From Selaginella tamariscina (taxonomy: Eukaryota; Streptophyta; Lycopodiopsida; Selaginellales; Selaginellaceae), in NCBI GenBank assembly GCA_003024785.1, contig PUQB01000084.1, positions 490,006 to 554,005 of the forward strand: a DNA stretch of 64,000 nt, in the 5' to 3' direction. Positions 34,405 through 44,899 of this stretch are shown one piece after another. The translations under genes and the position numbers were made by a program. The notes under the pieces are model-generated. The model had not been told where the DNA came from. It did no database searches and worked only from the letters and a program-made list of their open reading frames with translations. The number at the start of each line of letters is the position of its first letter. The first letter of the stretch is position 1.

Positions 34405-34850
34405 TGTTGTAGCTAAAAGAGTAATTTTCAAGATAAAATTTTTTTAAAACAAATTTAACTTATTCAACACTATAAGACTTTATATTTGTGCAACTAAATG
34501 CTCTTTTATTTATAATGATGTTGATTGGGAATTTGTTTATAAGGTATGGTACAACAAAAAGGAATAACAAATTAATTTTGTAGCTTAAATAGACTTATTT
34601 ATTAATTATGATATTTACTTTTAATATTCAAAAATAAACTTATAGAGTTAAATGCAAAGTTTTTTTTTTTTCCTTCTTTTCTTTTAACATCAAGTGAAAA
34701 GTCACCCCTATAAAAAACCTTGTTTTTAATATATTCATATGGGTAATAATTTTCAAACATGCTCTAGAGTACAATATTTAAATAGTTAAAGTAAGTGAGT
34801 GAGTATTAATAACAATTATTAAGATAAGTAATAATAATATAATTTATTAC
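34405..34850. other. Spacer shared by the two direct-repeat blocks
   Basis: AT-rich; no gene. It matches about 52140-52570 almost throughout, so it is part of the direct duplication. Confidence 0.6.
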
Positions 34851-34854
34851 CTAT

Positions 34855-35600
34855 TAAAGATGAGAATTGAATGCCCTTTCATGCACATGGACCACACCAA
34901 CAAATAACTTTGTGGTGATCTACTCCTTTGCAAACTAAGCTTTATAGTTGGAACCATATCTTGCAAGAGACAATGTAGATAATTTTATTATTAGTGACAA
35001 GCAAGAATCAACCCCAACACACTGCTTCCCTAGTGCTTTCTAAAATTCCACATATCATACCATCAACTCCCCAAGTGATGATAAACTTTTCATTTCAATT
35101 GCATATATTAATTACTTGCTTTTCAACTTGCATTACAAATTGTGTTATTAAATATTGCAAGCCACTCTTTAACTTGAACTTATGACATTTTATAATTCTT
35201 TTTTTCAAACTCATTAATTATTTTTTCATCAATTTCTTTGATAGCAATAGTGTCTATTTGTAAATTTTGGGCACTTTGGTGGAATTAACACTGAGGTGTG
35301 TTGTTCATTCTTTAAGTTTTCATTTAATTGTAGGCCAACAAATAACTATTTAATTATTTATTAAAATGAAGTTATTTCATATTGCCGTGACATCTTTCAT
35401 TGGTAGTGTAGGTAGCTTTAAAATTTTATAATTTTTTAATAAACTTCAATAATCTGGCATACAATCTAATTTTATTGAGTCCACACCACACATGGTATAG
35501 GCTTTCTATGAGTGTTGAATATCTCACACTCCTAAACTTTTGAGGACTTTCAACCAACCTTTTTTTACCACCCCTAACAAACAAAAGAATTAAATATTCA
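34855..35600 (-). pseudogene. CCR-like propeller gene remnant, block 1
   Basis: The reverse strand aligns with the 55586-56775 gene from the GLYHVCG repeat through the last repeat before the intron, but with many substitutions, small indels and stops. The 5' part of the same remnant is displaced to about 36400-36530 by an inserted segment (35605-36395). It matches the block 3 remnant at 52575-53270 more closely than the better preserved copies. Confidence 0.75.
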
Positions 35601-35604
35601 ATGG

Positions 35605-36395
35605 GTTAATTAATTAATTAAGTAAATTGTGCAGCAAAAGTTAAATTTTAAATTAAATTCTATGTTATGTCATTTATCTTACCAAAGTAATTTCATTTTG
35701 CTATGGATAATGAGAAATGGTGAATTCCCATACCAAATTAATAATTTTATGTTAACTTATTTACATTATAAAAACAACTTTGACAACAAACCAAATCATT
35801 AATATTGAATTTACGATTCAATTTTATATTAAGACATTTACCTTACCGGGCAACAAGTAATGACAACTCCAAAGCACAAGACGTAGCTTAATCATGACAC
35901 TTAAATTTACCACCAATGGCATTGTCGTTAGAAGCTGTTTTCACAAGACAATTAATTTCAAATGTTTTAAACTATATATAAAGTAGAAAGAGCTTTTGAA
36001 TAAGAAAATAAGTAAAACACGGCCTAGAATATTAATAATGGAGTGAAATGGAGCTATCCATTAGGAAGTGTCTAGTGGGATTATTAACCTGGAGTGGAAA
36101 TGTTAGGATTTCTCTAGCTCGTTTAATTTAGCCCTCATGAACTGTTTGGTGAGCTTATTATCTCAATCTGATGGGGTTTTAGAGCTGTCTAGTTGTCTAT
36201 TAGGAGCTGTTTGCCTGAAGTGGAGTTGTCTATTAAGATTTGTTTGGTCGGGGTTATTACATTGAAGTGGACGAATGACAAAGCTGTATGAAGTGGACAT
36301 CTAGTGGACATACTATAGAGTTGTCTGATGGTGATGGGATTCTTAACCTGGAGTGGACTGTGCACATTAAATAAAAACATTATTAATACTATGAT
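35605..36395. mobile_element. Inserted segment R, candidate non-autonomous DNA transposon
   Basis: It splits a CCR-like remnant whose two halves align with adjoining parts of the intact-order gene. In the gene's orientation the insert starts near GGGTTAATCAT and ends near AATTAACCC, giving short inverted ends. The right third (36040-36370) repeats motifs such as ATTAACCTGGAGTGGA and CTGTCTAGTTGTCTATTA. Copies are at 53275-54070 and, in part, at 62150-62535 (inverted). No coding capacity. Confidence 0.5.
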
Positions 36396-36399
36396 TAAC

Positions 36400-36530
36400 C
36401 CACATCTAAGTGTCATGTACAAGACGGGTGGTAGTTATAAAGGGCTAGGCCAAAAAAAAATCTCACTGTCTTAACAAAAAACCTTGTGAGTTCTTGGATG
36501 GATAGCACAGATCACAGCTTCACCTGCAAA
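36400..36530 (-). pseudogene. 5' fragment of a CCR-like propeller gene
   Basis: Reverse strand reads the region around CAIHP.THK and the following LP.L...TLRCGL, equivalent to repeats 1-2 of the propeller, with frame changes. It lies just downstream of the protease and in the same orientation. The equivalent fragment in the other arm is at 62020-62145. Confidence 0.65.
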
Positions 36531-36683
36531 ACCATACTGCATACTAAAACACTCAGTTATGTATGTATATAGTGCGTACCAGTTGGATTTGAAAAATAAA
36601 TTTAACAAACTTTTACATAATTACGGTGTCAAGATCAAAAGAGGATAATCCTACTGTTCTCTGAAACACTCACAAATAAATTG

Positions 36684-37955
36684 CTAATGGAAATCCACGC
36701 AGGAATGCTCCGCGAAGAACAGCTTGTTGTGGTTATAGTCAAAAAGTATGTGATGATTATGTTGAAACCTTGACCCAATAATACCATAGTTGCTTTTTGA
36801 GGGTTTTATTGCCAGACAATAATACTGGGGATCTAAGTATTTATGTAACCACCAGAGAAAATGTGCATTTTAGACCCGCCCTTAAATATAAGTTCCAAGG
36901 GTATATCTGGAGAATTCTGCTCAAATGCATATTGTTGAAGCAGTACATATTCATACGAGCGTAGTATTCTGCTCGGTAACCAAGAGCTTTTTCAAGGTGC
37001 ACTTTGATATCTTCAATTATTCTAGACGGTAACAGTGAGTAAGTACTTCCAGTGTCGAAAGTAACTGCAGAAAAAAAGAGCAATTCTGTCTTAATTCTAT
37101 GAACACAGAAAAAAAAAACAAAATCAGCAAACCTTCAAAGTTAACATCAATGTTCCTTCCTGCAACATACATTCTTGACAAAGTGACAAGCGCTTTACGT
37201 CCTCCAAACTTTTTTACGATCGTTGTTGATCCATAGTAATGGTCAGAGAACAGCTTTGCGTCTTCTCCAATTTGAAGAAAGCTTGAATTTTCAAACATCA
37301 TTTCTGGTGTACTTAAGCAATAGGAAAAACGACCGTTGAATTCGTTCATTTGCTCAACCAACGAAGTCTTATTACCTGTAAATTATTAATTAGGTTATCA
37401 TGGAATAAACATCTCTCTCTTTACTGTACCTGGACCAAAACCTATAATTTCCATGGTGTTGTCCATCCCCACTACTACACCCAAGAGCAAACAAGGCTGG
37501 GCTGGCTTGTTTGGAATCTAGATTGAGGAGTGCATATGCAGCTGAGATGACAATTTTGGTGTCATCTGCATACGCTAACAGCGATTGACATTCTTTTTGA
37601 GAGACTGCTGTACATTTTCCTTCACAAACAGGATTGGCATTGCAGTGAGGAGGTTTAGTTCGTTTTATGTTAGATAGTTTACTGCAATCCACCCATGAAA
37701 TATAACTACCAGTGTCAAACATAACCTCTACCTCTGTTGCTGGACGACCGACCTTTACATAAGAGAATATAATGATTCTCGCTTGTTGTCGTCGTACAAG
37801 GGTACTGAATTGTCCCTAACAAGCACAGAAACTCCAAACTTCTGGTTTTGAACGTCATGCATCCTACGGTAAGACATGGGTATCACTGAGGCTGTAGCAG
37901 GGGCGATCATGATCAGGAGGTACACTGCAAGAATGAAGTCGATATACATCTTCAT
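36684..37955 (-). pseudogene. Nepenthesin-like aspartyl protease, left-arm copy
   Basis: Three exons on the minus strand: 37955-37440, 37375-37133 and 37064-36684, with GT-AG introns. An N-terminal signal peptide (MKMYIDFILAVYLLIMIAPA) precedes KFGVSVLVRDNSVPL. The first active-site motif is FDTGSYISW, a flap-like YADDTK follows, and the second motif is FDTGSTYSLLPS. Cysteines fit the plant A1B family, which acts in the secretory pathway or outside the cell. The frame is lost by one missing base after YSLM (near 37757), one extra G near 37468, and one missing base near 36843. About 360 residues if read across, shorter than the usual 430-480. The start is the ATG at 37953-37955. Confidence 0.85.
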
Positions 37956-37993
37956 AGAGGCCACAGTAGAGGGATACCCTGCTCCAACCCCAA

Positions 37994-38000
37994 TTTTATA
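37994..38000 (-). promoter_or_regulatory. TATA box of the left-arm protease
   Basis: TATAAAA on the minus strand, about 40 bases before the ATG, within sequence that is conserved in all three copies of the promoter (also 54290-54296 and 60552-60558). Confidence 0.6.
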
Positions 38001-38730
38001 GAGAGACCCTTTAACCTTTAATATAAAGGTAGAGCGTGTTTCCTTTATATAGTTTCATGTCATAAGAAAGTATACTCTCTCCATTTTTTATTAGAAAAAA
38101 AAGTGTAACTATTTCAATTGATAGAAATGCGATCTACTAATTAATCGATAGATATATATAGAGAGAGACGTAATTCATTTACTACGGAGTGCCCGTTAAT
38201 ACAAAGTTTTATGTTTGAATAGCTGTATTAAATTTTAGGTAATTATAAAATTTTACATAAGTAAATATTCTATATATATATAATTTTTTCTCTTTATATT
38301 TAGGAGGTATGTCACGTGTGTGTATATGTGTATTAATGTTTTAATGTGCATGCGTGTAATATAAACAATAAATATAAATATATATTTATATATGTTGTTT
38401 ATATATTTATATTTTCATTAAATAAAAAGATAACACTTCTGTCAAAGAAAACTCTCTAATTAAATTTAATGAATTTAAACACCATTAAGATTGACCTAAC
38501 CCTCGAATTCCATAAATTTGACATATTCAAGATTTACCTTAATCCTAGGGTTGCCCTTAGTAAACCTTTATACATTAAAAAATAAAATTATATATAAAAT
38601 TGATAAATAAATAATAAACTATATAATACATAAATATATATATTGGACCCACAAAAGCAGCCTATTAGTGCAGCGGATAATTACCACTGGGATCTTTACA
38701 TTCCGTTTATAAGCCTTACAAGTTTAAGTA

Positions 38731-38793
<63 letters not shown>

Positions 38794-38996
38794 ACTACAT
38801 AGATAAGTATAAAATAGAATAAACAAGAACGTTTTGATTTGTACTAACTGTTCAATACAAAATACCTGTATTCGTTCCAACTTGCATCAAATCTATCTGT
38901 AGTGTAGCTAGCAGTGTTAATTATATAGTTAATTGTAGATGTCCTGTAATTTATTGATATAGGGCTTAACTTCATTAAGCTTTTATCAGATATTGG
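38001..38996. other. Promoter and intergenic stretch, left arm
   Basis: The first 400 bases are the conserved upstream region of the protease. Then AT-rich DNA follows with a (CT)n(CA)n tract at about 38740-38793. It matches the right arm (59345-60550) in reverse. Confidence 0.6.
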
Positions 38997-39194
38997 TTAA
39001 TATTCTGTTTCCAGAAGCCCATCGATTAATCCGAATTCCATGGCCTGTTTACAACGAAAACCCATTTAGAGAGAGAGAGAGAGGAGAGAGAGATTTACTC
39101 TGCTGCTGAGAAGAAATGGTCACGTTCAGTATACGTCTGCACTACTTCCAATGGTTGTCCAGTGAAAGCAGCATACATTTTATCAATTTTTTGA
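38997..39194 (-). pseudogene. CLPP6: Last two exons of CLPP6, left-arm copy
   Basis: Minus strand. The last exon (39044-38997) reads AMEFGLIDGLLETEY and a stop, the exact type of ending found in plant CLPP6, a nuclear-encoded subunit of the plastid Clp protease. The exon before it (about 39194-39099) carries a YAAFTGQPLEVVQTYTERD-like reading. Here its splice acceptor is TTTTCAA instead of TTTTCAG and one base is missing before the donor. No upstream exons are present, so it is a captured or duplicated gene end and cannot make a protease subunit. Confidence 0.82.
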
Positions 39195-39606
39195 AAACAC
39201 ATAACGTGGCGTTAGGTTCGTATCACATTCAGATTAGTGATATAAGTGAAAAGTGTATACTTAAATGTTTACTATGCAGACACACACTCACATCTCTTGA
39301 AGATACAACTTCATTCACTTGTCTTCTTATGTGTATGTGTATGTACTCGTGCTCTTACCGCAGTTATTAAAGATGGCATGCTTGTAGAAGTTTTCTTCTT
39401 TGCACCTCGTATCATCATAGTCTCCTCAGCACCACACACACTTATATACAATGTATGCATGGTCACGACATCTATTGATCCAGTTACAAGTTTTATAAAA
39501 CATGAACTGGTATATACAATGTTAAATAGCTTGTGTTATATATGTATGTACAAAATTCATTATTAAAATTAAGAGGTTTAACACAAGATAGTTCTTAGAT
39601 CATGAA

Positions 39607-39660
<54 letters not shown>

Positions 39661-40235
39661 ATTTGATCATCTATAGCTATAAAGAATCTATCTAGGACAG
39701 TAAAACAGCTTGATAGATGGACATTAATTCATTTTTAACTTTGATAATTTAAATTTAGCCAAGAGAGTTTGCACTTGGCTTGTTATTTAATGTTGACATT
39801 TTAATAATTAAATACATAAATACATCATGTATCACATTTTAAATTGTTTCTTATTTTATTTAATTGAACTCAAATTAATTACTGATTCTGAATATTATAC
39901 AGTACTTAATATCTCGGAGGAGAGTGGAACGCCAACCACTGAAGAATTAGTATAAACCTGTTATAAACCGGTTATCACACAATAATCCAATTTGTTATTT
40001 CGACTTTGTCGTAATGATTCACAAAAGAATTGGAGTAATCCTGCATTTAGAAAAAATAAAAATAATTATATCAATAACTATAAAAATATATGGTTTTAAT
40101 ATATATATCATAATTGTGCGTGTATACGTCCTATAATTTTATATAAAATATTTATAGAAAGATATACAGCAAATACAATATGTAAATGAAATGTGGTTAG
40201 ATCATTATTTAATTAAACACCTGTGTTTAGTGACT
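39195..40235. other. Intergenic stretch between CLPP6 and kinase exons, left arm
   Basis: Partly intron-like, with (GT)n(GA)n at about 39606-39658. Lacks the 310-base insertion that the right arm has at 58296-58605. About 39905-40055 matches a possible 3' untranslated exon in the right arm. Confidence 0.5.
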
Positions 40236-40240
40236 TGCAT

Positions 40241-40436
40241 CGGACGGAGGTCACTGCGAACCAGTGGAATCTTCACCATTAGGAGACTGGTCAAGGCGAA
40301 TATCCTCTATCATTTTGACCACGTTGCTCATTTTGGGCCGTTCATCTGGATTCGGTGATACACATACCATCGCATTGCCACCATCTCTTCCTCTATGTTC
40401 TTGTATTTCATTAGCTCGATATCAAACACCTCAGCC
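40241..40436 (-). pseudogene. Last exon of a receptor-like kinase, left-arm copy
   Basis: Minus strand equivalent of 57549-57740. Starts after an AG acceptor with [20 protein letters not shown] and ends with the [19 protein letters not shown] region. A 10-base gap after MVAM shifts the frame. The stop codon also differs from the right-arm copy. Only the kinase C-lobe end is present. Confidence 0.82.
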
Positions 40437-40439
40437 TAA

Positions 40440-41300
40440 CTAACAATATACAATTCATTAAACAGACATGTATATGTGCGTGTGTACATGTGTATAGTTA
40501 TCATTAGCAACAGTAAATATGATGATGTAACAGTCAGTCTCTCTCTCTCTCTCTATTGCCTAACTGTTTTTTTATTTTATTCTCTCTATATATACTTTTT
40601 GTGTGTATAATACATATACAAATGCACGTAAGTGTGTATGAAAATTGCATAAAATATTAAGTATGTATATATATAAACAAAAAACATAGCAGTACCAAGA
40701 ATAGTTGACTTGTATCTAGAAGATTCAATATACCAAAGGGAATCGTTCAAGAAGTAGTAATATTATAAAAAAAATATGTATTAAAAATATATTAATAATA
40801 TTCATATAATTGCATGAAGTATTAAGATATGTTCCAACCTATGTCTATTTCATATTTACAAGGCAATATATATATTGATGATATATACATACACATTTAT
40901 ATTATATAATTCAAATTATGTTGCACATACACATAGTTAAAGTTCGTTTATTTTTTTTTTCTTTGACAATATTAATTTAAAGGTACACTTTTTCTCAAGT
41001 CCTTATTAATTTAAGGGTACAGTATATATATGTTAATGTGTTTTCTCGATTCCTTTAGTGATAATACTAGTTTAAAGGTAAACTAAAAATATATATGTAT
41101 AACTAGGTTGGAAAATTGACCTTGTTATTGTTGCACTATAGTGAAGGTGTAGCTGGCCTGCATCCTATTTGAAGGATTGAGAGTTTATAAACATATTTTT
41201 TTTCAAGTCCTTTAGTGCAATATTAGTTAAAGGTGCAATATTAATTAAAGGTATCAAAGGTACACTATATATATAAATATATAGTTGACTGTTTCAGGTT
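40440..41300. other. Shared upstream region between kinase exon and CCR-like gene
   Basis: AT-rich with (CT)n near 40539-40553. It matches 56785-57545 in reverse. A GGTACACT(A)TATATA-type segment directly before the CCR-like gene (about 41262-41282) may hold its TATA region. Confidence 0.5.
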
Positions 41301-41311
41301 AGGGTTGGAGA

Positions 41312-42545
41312 ATGAGGTTCTCCTGGTTTTGATATTGACAACGCTGCTATTGTTGGAGTGTGCTTGCAGCACTGTTGTTATAAACTACAATATGTATGGT
41401 TTTGGAATATGTGCCATCCATCCAAAAACTCACAAGGCGTTTTGTCATGATGAAATGGATATGCCTGTCCCTCTAGAACTACCACCCCTCTCGCATATGA
41501 CACTTAGTTGTGGCTTATTGGAGGGATCCAATCGTCCTGTTTGTTGGGGGAGTTATGAAAAACAGTGGCTTGAGAGTTTTGAGAAGTTTGCTAACATGAG
41601 CTACTCAACACTCACAGAAGGCCTATACCATGTCTGTGGACTTAAAATCAGATGGTATACCAGATTGTTGGAGTTTAGCAGAATTTTGTAGGGTCTTAAA
41701 ACCACCTACACTACCAATGAAATATGTCACGGCTATAACAAATAGCTATATGACTTGTGGCATCCTAATCAACAATCAAACAATTATTTGTTGGCCTGCA
41801 GTTAGATGCAGACTTGAAGCACAACACAATCCGATAGTATATGATTCACCCATGTGCCCAATTTCACAAGTAGACACTATTGATAAAGGCATGTGCACAA
41901 TTAATGGGTTTGAAGAAGAGGATAATGACATGTCAGAGAAAGAGTGGCTTACAACATTGAATAACACAATTCCTTTTTAACCATTGGAGGCAATTCCTTA
42001 TAAGCCATTGGAGGGAATTCCTTATAAGCCACTGGAGGTAATTCCTTATGAACCACTGGAGGCAACAGAGGATGAAAACCATAAAGCTAATACCTACAAT
42101 TCAAATGAAAAGTTTAGCATTATTTCGGGGGCTAATGATGTGGTTTGTGGAATTTTGGAAAGCACTAAGGAAGCAGTGTGTTGGGGTTCTGAATGGAATG
42201 ATCTTTGCTTGTCCCTGGCTCCCAAAGGAGTAAAACTATCCACATTGTCTCTTGGAGACGATCGAGCTTGCGGTATAAGAGTAGACAATCACGAAGCTAT
42301 TTGTTGGTGTGGTCCAAGTGCACCAAAGGGCATTCAATTCTCATCTTTAACAGGTAATAAATTCATATTGTTATTACTTATGGTATTTATAGCCACCTTT
42401 AACTATTTAAATATTGTACTTACATTTTCATTTGTAGTTAACTTAGTAGGGAATTGTGGAGTCAAAAAATAAAGATATACAATGTTGGGAGCCTGAATAT
42501 GGATGGACATATTCAGACGATAACTTTGTTCTTAATATGGATTAA
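41312..42545 (+). pseudogene. CCR-like secreted propeller gene, left-arm copy
   Basis: Encodes CRINKLY4-type propeller repeats: GICAIHPKTHKAFCHD, LSCGLLEGSNRPVCWG, a third near YHVCGL, MTCGILINNQTIICWP, VVCGILESTKEAVCWG, RACGIRVDNHEAICWC and GNCGVKK. A hydrophobic signal segment (LLVLILTTLLLLECAC) follows the ATG at 41312. A missing G four codons in, two missing bases after YHVCGL (near 41643), a TAA at about 41978 and an early stop in the last exon break it. It has four units of a 24-base coding repeat (PLEAIPYK) at 41980-42065. An 84-base intron (42354-42437) is in frame. Confidence 0.82.
41970..42066 (+). repeat. 24-base coding minisatellite in the CCR-like gene
   Basis: Four units coding for PLEAIPYK, PLEGIPYK, PLEVIPYE and PLEATED. 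The right-arm gene has two units (about 56075-56115) and the 50251-50514 copy has one. Confidence 0.8.
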
Positions 42546-43455
42546 TCTTAGTTTTGTTTTTTTTTTTAATTTCTTTTTTTGAATTTTTATTTATTTTTAT
42601 TTTTATGTTTATGTTAGTTAGCTCATAAGAACAGTCTTTCTTGTTTATAAGCTAAAAAATCAAATAGGTATAAGGTTTTTTAAATTTTAATAATAAAAAA
42701 AGAACTTTATATATATATGTGTCAAACTTCAAGTGCAACCAAATTTGTTTCTTACAAAAGGATTAATATTTAAAAACACTTGATCTCTATGTAAATCACC
42801 AAAAAAAATATTAAATTAAATTACTATTAAATTGATAAAGGAAGCTAGCTCAAACCCCAATTTGTGTAAGAAAAAAATTAAATATAAATACTAGATTTAT
42901 TATTTATAATCGAACACACTTACACACGTACTAATGAAACATTTATACAAACATATACACACACATGCACAATGAAACATTTATACACACATATGCAACA
43001 TCCATAGACATGCACACACATATGTAGTAAAACAATTAGATACACATCAAAGCACATTTATACAAACACATATTTGTGATACACATGTCACACACCCATA
43101 TGCACACATGTGCACAAACATCACATTCTTGTAATATATACCACTTTTGACATTGTCACATGTAAAATCTCTTTCTAAGAATTTATGCTTACACAAATTA
43201 AAATGTCAATCGTTTTTCATTCTCTTCTTACATATAATAATATATACATGAGAATTATTAGAGTCAACACAATAATTACCTACTGAAATAATAATTAGAT
43301 AGGATAATTGTTAGTCCTAGTAAATCACATTTTTCTTTATTGAAATAGTAATTGGATAGCATTACCCAATCGACCCATTAAAATAATAAATAAATAACAT
43401 TAGTCATAAATGTTATAGTTTTGATTATGACATTACTTTATATTTTAAAAGTTAA
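42546..43455. other. Region downstream of the left CCR-like gene
   Basis: AT-rich with (CA)n-type tracts at about 42910-43120. It matches 54890-55585 and 49050-49890 in reverse, so it belongs to the duplicated unit. Confidence 0.55.
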
Positions 43456-43459
43456 TTAT

Positions 43460-43980
43460 TATTACTTAATAAACTTTATATTAAATTATTATTATACAAA
43501 GTTCTAAACTTATCAATTGCTCTTAATTCTAAGAATGTTTGCATAGCTTGACTAATTACCAAGTTTTTCTTATGAGCAATAGAATGTACATAATAGAAAT
43601 GTGGAAAATATGCTTTCAATAGAGTTGCAAGGCCTTTCTTGATGCCTTGCATGGCACTATAGCCATCCACACTAATCATCAGAAATTTTTTTGCATTTAT
43701 CCCCATGTCCATTATTAACTTTTAAATTGCATTGTATTTTAATTTTGTTGTGCCATTCTTTGTTTTAATCAACTTAACATATATTGTTGCATCATCTTTA
43801 GCATCAGTTAGGTATCTCACATAATCGAATGACTTTTTAACCTTCTAAAAAACTGAGGTGAATATTCACATTTATAACTAGTTAGTTCTAAAGAACTTTT
43901 CTCCAAGAACTCCATAGCAAAAGTCTTATTCAAGTAATTCATATAATATGGAGTGTTTAATCATAATGTTGTATTGACAA
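43460..43980 (-). pseudogene. hAT-like transposase fragment, copy 2
   Basis: Minus strand reads MDMGINAKKFLMISVDGYSA, then MQGIKKGLATLLKAYFPHFY, YVHSIAHKKNLVISQAMQTF. The SVDGYSAM..IK.G segment and the later H...I.H..NL segment resemble the conserved hAT core. Upstream in the same strand is YLTDAKDDATIYVKLIKTKN in another frame. Best preserved of the three copies, but still only about a hundred residues long. Confidence 0.62.
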
Positions 43981-44004
43981 ATTTGTGTGTGCATGTGTGT
44001 TATA

Positions 44005-44222
44005 ATGTACAATTCTCTTACGTATCTTGCCAGAGCTTTAAGGACGAATGGTGTGTATTTATGCGTATTGTGTATGTTTGTGTTGGTACAGTATTCTCTT
44101 AGATATCGTGAGCATCAGCCGAGCTTTGGAAGATGAATATGCATTGTGTGTGTATGGGCATGCGTGTGTTAATTATTTTCATAGGTATCGTGAGCTTCAA
44201 CCGGAGCTTTGGAGAAACACTG
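44005..44222 (+). repeat. Three tandem units of about 85 bases
   Basis: Each has (T)ATTCTCTTA or ATTATTTTCATA, then GTATCGTGAGC(A/T)TCA(A/G)CC.GAGCTTTGGA and a GT-rich tail. The third unit leads into a possible gene fragment. Confidence 0.6.
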
Positions 44223-44260
44223 ATCATAAGCCAGAAATGATATGTGATTTAGGTGATAGT
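44190..44260 (+). pseudogene. Possible mannose-6-phosphate isomerase exon fragment
   Basis: Reads RELQPELWRNTDHKPEMICD. NHKPEM is a hallmark of type I phosphomannose isomerases, which in plants are often preceded by L.P..Y.D. An AG acceptor (TTTTCATAG) stands right before it. The match covers fewer than 20 residues and then stops, so it may be chance. Confidence 0.3.
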
Positions 44261-44639
44261 GCATGCTGTGCCTCTCATTTCTCTCAGATGATCATAGCAA
44301 AACCAATTTCAAGATTGAAATCGTGAGCATTAAATTTTGAGCATGATCAATTTTGATATGGAAATCATGATTGTGATTTATCTCAACCATAAAGATAAAA
44401 AAATCCTCAGTATATGGGTGTTGTATTTTGTTAATGTTTTATGGGTGTGAGTTGGCGGAGCATGAATGAGGACAAAAATGAATCACATATCAATCATTTA
44501 TGGTGCACTGCCACATACACAAATTGAAATTTCTATAAATATAGCTATAGATAGTTGTAGTCCACATATTTATGATGCACTATTGGGGATGCCCTTATTA
44601 TGCAATATATTTACATTGCGTATGCTAATGTTGGAATTG

Positions 44640-44890
44640 TCTTTGTAGGTTTTGTTATATTTAACATTATAGCAAACCTATTATAGCATTGTAATCACAA
44701 TAAATAATTTATAACTATAGTTAACTCTGTAGTTGTTTTTTTAAATTTTCATTATATTTAACATTGTAGCAATGCAATTACAATAAATAACTTAACATTG
44801 TAATTGTGTTTATAAGGATTTATATAGCTTAACTTATTGTAACAATGTAATTACAATAAATAACTTAATGTTGTAGTTTTCTATGTAAGT
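44640..44890 (+). repeat. Three tandem units of about 85 bases
   Basis: Recurring TTAACATTGTAGCAATG-like and AATTACAATAAATAACTTAA words near 44660, 44755 and 44830. No coding potential. Confidence 0.65.
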
Positions 44891-44899
44891 ATGACTATA

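Larger units (their letters stand above)
35998..43970 (+). repeat. Left arm of a large inverted duplication
   Basis: Protease, CLPP6 exons, kinase exon, CCR-like gene and the tail downstream of it all appear here and again in reversed order and orientation at 54890-62535. Shared intron and intergenic microsatellites sit at matching positions. Coordinates of matching points sum to about 98,000-98,550. By eye, coding parts differ by a few percent. Confidence 0.88.

Noticed and set aside
38661-38710. A tRNA-like or SINE promoter sequence
   Set aside because: No convincing A and B boxes or cloverleaf could be built, and the stretch is simply shared between both arms.
39116-39566. Plus-strand proteins over the left CLPP6 fragment
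   Set aside because: They are antisense readings of the CLPP6 exon and neighbouring microsatellites.
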